A stretch of DNA of 64,000 bases from Candidatus Aminicenantota bacterium (GTDB taxonomy: Bacteria > Acidobacteriota > Aminicenantia > Aminicenantales > Aminicenantaceae). This document shows positions 61,798 to 64,000 of this stretch, piece after piece. Under the pieces are notes generated by a model. It was not told the origin of the DNA, ran no database searches, and was given only the letters and a program-made list of their open reading frames with translations. The stretch is from NCBI GenBank assembly GCA_020344415.1, contig CP070825.1, positions 3,463,721-3,527,720 on the forward strand. The letters are read 5' to 3'. The stretch's first letter is position 1. Every line of letters begins with the position of its first letter. The translations under genes and the position numbers were made by a program.

Positions 61798-62906
61798 TTT
61801 TTCCTTCTGGATGTACTCTTCCTCTGTGAAATATGAAGCAAAATTCCAATTCCGAAAAGAGTAGAGATGAGCGAAGACCTCCCAAAACTGATAAAGGGAA
61901 GCGGAAAACCAGTGGGAGGGCCTAAGCCCAACACTACGCTTATATTAAGCAAAGCCTGAGAAAATATGGCTAACGTTATCCCTGCAGCAGCAACCTGACT
62001 GAATAGGTTGGTTGCTCTTCTGGAGATGACCAGGCCTCTCCAGAGAAAGATGAAGAAGATAATTAATATAATTAGGGCGCCGACAAGACCGAGCTCTTCT
62101 CCTACAATGGCATAGATATAATCGGTATGAACACAGGGCAGAAAGAAAAGTTTTTGAGTGCTTTCTCCAAGGCTGACACCGAGAAGACCTCCTGAACCGA
62201 CAGCCAATTTAGACTGGATGATCTGAAACCCTGCGCCCAAAGAGTCTTTTGATGGAGATAAAAAGGCAAAGATTCTATCCAATCTGTAGCTCGCCTTGAA
62301 AAGATAGAAAGTAAAGATTGCTATCGATAGTATTCCTGTATAAAGAAAGTACTTGAGGCTTACTCCACCTATGAAAAGTATTACGGCACATATGAGGAAA
62401 ACGAGTAAAGCTGTGCCATAATCAGGCTGTCTTATGATCATGAAAATCGCAAGGAAGAGAATACCCAGAGGAAAGAGGAGTGTCTTGATCTCATTCAGCC
62501 GGTCTTTATTTTGTTGGATATAAAAGGAGAAAAATAGAACCAAACTTATTTTTGCTAGTTCTGCTGGCTGGAAGCGAAGGCTTAAGAATTGGACCGAGCG
62601 ATTGATTTTTCCGAATGCTGGCATAATGATGCATAACGCTAAGAGAACAAATGTGATGATGAGGAGCACGTAGATGAAATATGCATTTTCGTAAAAAGGC
62701 TTCCTTATCGGCAGGATGAAGAAAATAAGGGCAATGCCCATTCCTGCTGCGATGAGCTGGTTTATCATAAAATGAAAGGGCTGGTTATATTTTTCATTGG
62801 ATAGAATGGCTGAGGAACTGAAGACCATGATTAAGCCAATGGCGATCAAAGCGAGGGTAGTGAAGAAAAGAGTTCTATCAAAGCCGTATGGTCTAAATAC
62901 TTCCAT
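61794..62906 (-). CDS. ftsW: SEDS-family peptidoglycan glycosyltransferase FtsW
   Basis: A 370-residue protein with ten membrane helices. SEDS motifs include GLIMVFSSSAILS near the N-terminus, RFQPAELAKISLVLFFS, QPDYGTALLVFLIC, the catalytic-side GSGGLLGVSLGESTQKLFFLPCVHTDYIYAIVGEELG loop, and the C-terminal GLGPPTGFPLPFISFGRSS. The short basic tail KSTSRRKK follows. It polymerises glycan strands at the septum with a partner transpeptidase. It lies five bases after murD. Confidence 0.96.
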   Translation of the reverse strand: MEVFRPYGFDRTLFFTTLALIAIGLIMVFSSSAILSNEKYNQPFHFMINQLIAAGMGIALIFFILPIRKPFYENAYFIYVLLIITFVLLALCIIMPAFGKINRSVQFLSLRFQPAELAKISLVLFFSFYIQQNKDRLNEIKTLLFPLGILFLAIFMIIRQPDYGTALLVFLICAVILFIGGVSLKYFLYTGILSIAIFTFYLFKASYRLDRIFAFLSPSKDSLGAGFQIIQSKLAVGSGGLLGVSLGESTQKLFFLPCVHTDYIYAIVGEELGLVGALIILIIFFIFLWRGLVISRRATNLFSQVAAAGITLAIFSQALLNISVVLGLGPPTGFPLPFISFGRSSLISTLFGIGILLHISQRKSTSRRKK

Positions 62907-62911
62907 GATTT

Positions 62912-64000
62912 CTACCTCGTCTCTTCCTCGAGACTTCGCTCCAGTGCAAAAACCTCTTGCTTGAAGACCCTACCCCTTTCTTCGAAATTGAGAAACATAT
63001 CAAAGCTTGTGCAGGCAGGCGCAAGGAGGATAATTTCTCCTGGTCTGGCCTCAGAATAGCCGACTCTCACTGCTTCTTTCAGTGAAGCGACGCTTGCTAA
63101 AGGAGAAGCATTGTTCAAGGCTTTTTCTATTCTTTCTTTGGCTTCCCCGATGAGAATTATCTTTTTGACTTTTTCCCGAATCGCTTTCTTGAGTTTATGA
63201 AAATCGCCTCCCTTGTCTCTTCCGCCCAGGATAAGAATGATCTTTTTCTCAAAGCTCTGGATAGATTTTAAGGTGGCATCGATGTTCGTCGCTTTTGAAT
63301 CATTATAGAAATCAACACCTTTTATGGTTAAGACTTTTTCCAGCCGATGCTCAAGACCTTTAAAACTTTTGATGGAATCTTTTATCCTGGAGAGAGGGAG
63401 GCCATAAATATGGCCTACAATGGAGCTGGCTAATATATTTTCCTGGTTGTGAATTCCTATAAGCGGGATTTCAGTACTCTTCATCAGCCGTTCTTCTTTT
63501 TTATCCTTATCATGAAGCATAACCCAATCTCCCTCGATATGACTTCCAAGGGAAACCTTGCTCTTTCGGCTGAAAGCGTAGACTTGGTCTGGCCCTTCAC
63601 TATGTAAAGACCAAACCTGAGGATCATCTCTGTTCAGTATGGCTATGTCGTTTTCTCTTTGCGATGTAAGGAGTTTCTTTTTTGCCTCAAAATAATCGTT
63701 GAAAGAGGTGTGCCAATCCAGATGATCTGGAGAAATGTTGAGAAAAATTGAAACAGCGACCCTGAATGCTTCTGCGTACTCAAGCTGGAAGCTTGAGATT
63801 TCTGTGACATAGATATGTTCATCTTTACTGTTTTCGACAAAGCTTATCAACGGCATTCCGATGTTGCCAGCGAGGAAAGCTTCAAATCCGCCTTCTTTAA
63901 GGATCTTGTGAATGAGTGTGGCTGTTGTGGATTTTCCATTGGAACCGGTTATGCCCACAATTTTACCCTTCAAGAAGCTATAGGCGAGTTCTATTTCAGA
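62912..64000 (-). CDS. murD: UDP-N-acetylmuramoyl-L-alanine-D-glutamate ligase, 5' end outside window
   Basis: The frame is open from the stop at 62912 to the window edge, giving about 363 residues; roughly the first 100 residues of MurD are missing. The first visible residues (SEIELAYSFLKGKIVGITG) match the segment just before the ATP loop ITGSNGKSTT, so the TTG at 63973 is not a start. LAGNIGMPL, EISSFQLEY, NISPDHLDWH, YNDSKATN and LGGRDKGGDF are typical of MurD. It is the most upstream visible gene of the dcw cluster. Confidence 0.96.
   Translation of the reverse strand, partial: SEIELAYSFLKGKIVGITGSNGKSTTATLIHKILKEGGFEAFLAGNIGMPLISFVENSKDEHIYVTEISSFQLEYAEAFRVAVSIFLNISPDHLDWHTSFNDYFEAKKKLLTSQRENDIAILNRDDPQVWSLHSEGPDQVYAFSRKSKVSLGSHIEGDWVMLHDKDKKEERLMKSTEIPLIGIHNQENILASSIVGHIYGLPLSRIKDSIKSFKGLEHRLEKVLTIKGVDFYNDSKATNIDATLKSIQSFEKKIILILGGRDKGGDFHKLKKAIREKVKKIILIGEAKERIEKALNNASPLASVASLKEAVRVGYSEARPGEIILLAPACTSFDMFLNFEERGRVFKQEVFALERSLEEETR

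Noticed and set aside
63973-63973. TTG as the start of murD
   Set aside because: The frame continues upstream with SEIELAYSF, which matches internal MurD sequence, so the gene simply runs off the window.
1-64000. tRNA, rRNA or tmRNA genes
   Set aside because: All gene-free stretches were read on both strands; no T-arm GGTTCGAAxCC context with a cloverleaf or rRNA-like conserved block was seen.

Overview
This window looks like chromosomal DNA of a diderm (Gram-negative-type) bacterium with moderate, AT-leaning base composition. It carries an MsbA-type lipid exporter, a PilM-N-O-P-Q type IV pilus operon with an outer-membrane secretin, many lipoprotein and signal-peptide genes, and the 3' half of a division/cell-wall (dcw) cluster. 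The mix (MglA-like GTPase, YicC, DUF465, a family 4 uracil-DNA glycosylase, an ATPase-degenerate PriA, multi-PAS HisKA_2 kinases, many TTG starts and many short dispersed palindromes) suggests an uncultured Acidobacteriota/Aminicenantes-like lineage. That placement is inference; no rRNA, tRNA or CRISPR array is visible to test it.

Layout. 1-3234 (minus) holds small secreted or membrane proteins of unknown role; two share a duplicated structured 5' leader. 3460-12014 (plus) is a tight housekeeping operon: DUF465, a Cys-less aspartate-semialdehyde-dehydrogenase-like protein, msbA, yicC, gmk, coaBC, udg and a degenerate priA, closed by a strong hairpin terminator. 12078-21719 (minus) is coaD-pilM-pilN-pilO-pilP-pilQ followed by a lipoprotein and a seven-repeat Ig-like protein. 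22158-32191 holds an exported PCMT, a membrane spermidine-synthase-like protein, a phosphohexomutase, ftsB, a UvrD helicase fused to a RecB-like Fe-S nuclease, and sppA. 32533-34741 is a NatAB-type ABC exporter.

34942-38171 (plus) is an ECF sigma/zinc anti-sigma pair embedded among three secreted proteins that share one C-terminal domain, the best candidate here for an undescribed envelope-response system. 38246-43912 holds a large PAS histidine kinase, tsaB, rimI, truA and a TIGR00725-type protein. 44215-49628 is a glycan island with a coiled-coil protein and four GT4 glycosyltransferases in A-B-B'-A' order. It is bracketed by two copies of one miniature inverted-repeat element, one of which supplies the stop codon of the last transferase. 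49845-54689 has an MglA-like GTPase, a ComM/YifB ATPase, a Tat-type redox protein, and a receiver protein paired with a catalytically degenerate HD-GYP protein. 54741-64000 (minus) is murD-ftsW-murG-murC-ftsQ-ftsA-ftsZ with hutI overlapping the end of ftsZ.

The intergenic space is rich in mobile-looking short repeats: five copies of an A/T-flanked GGGGACTGTCCCC palindrome, a GGGCTTGATTCATCAAGCCC REP-like family including a three-unit tandem array, two TGTCATTGCG-bounded elements (one with a REP nested inside) and the MITE pair. Several of these sit where terminators or leaders should be, so they appear to have been taken up as regulatory parts.
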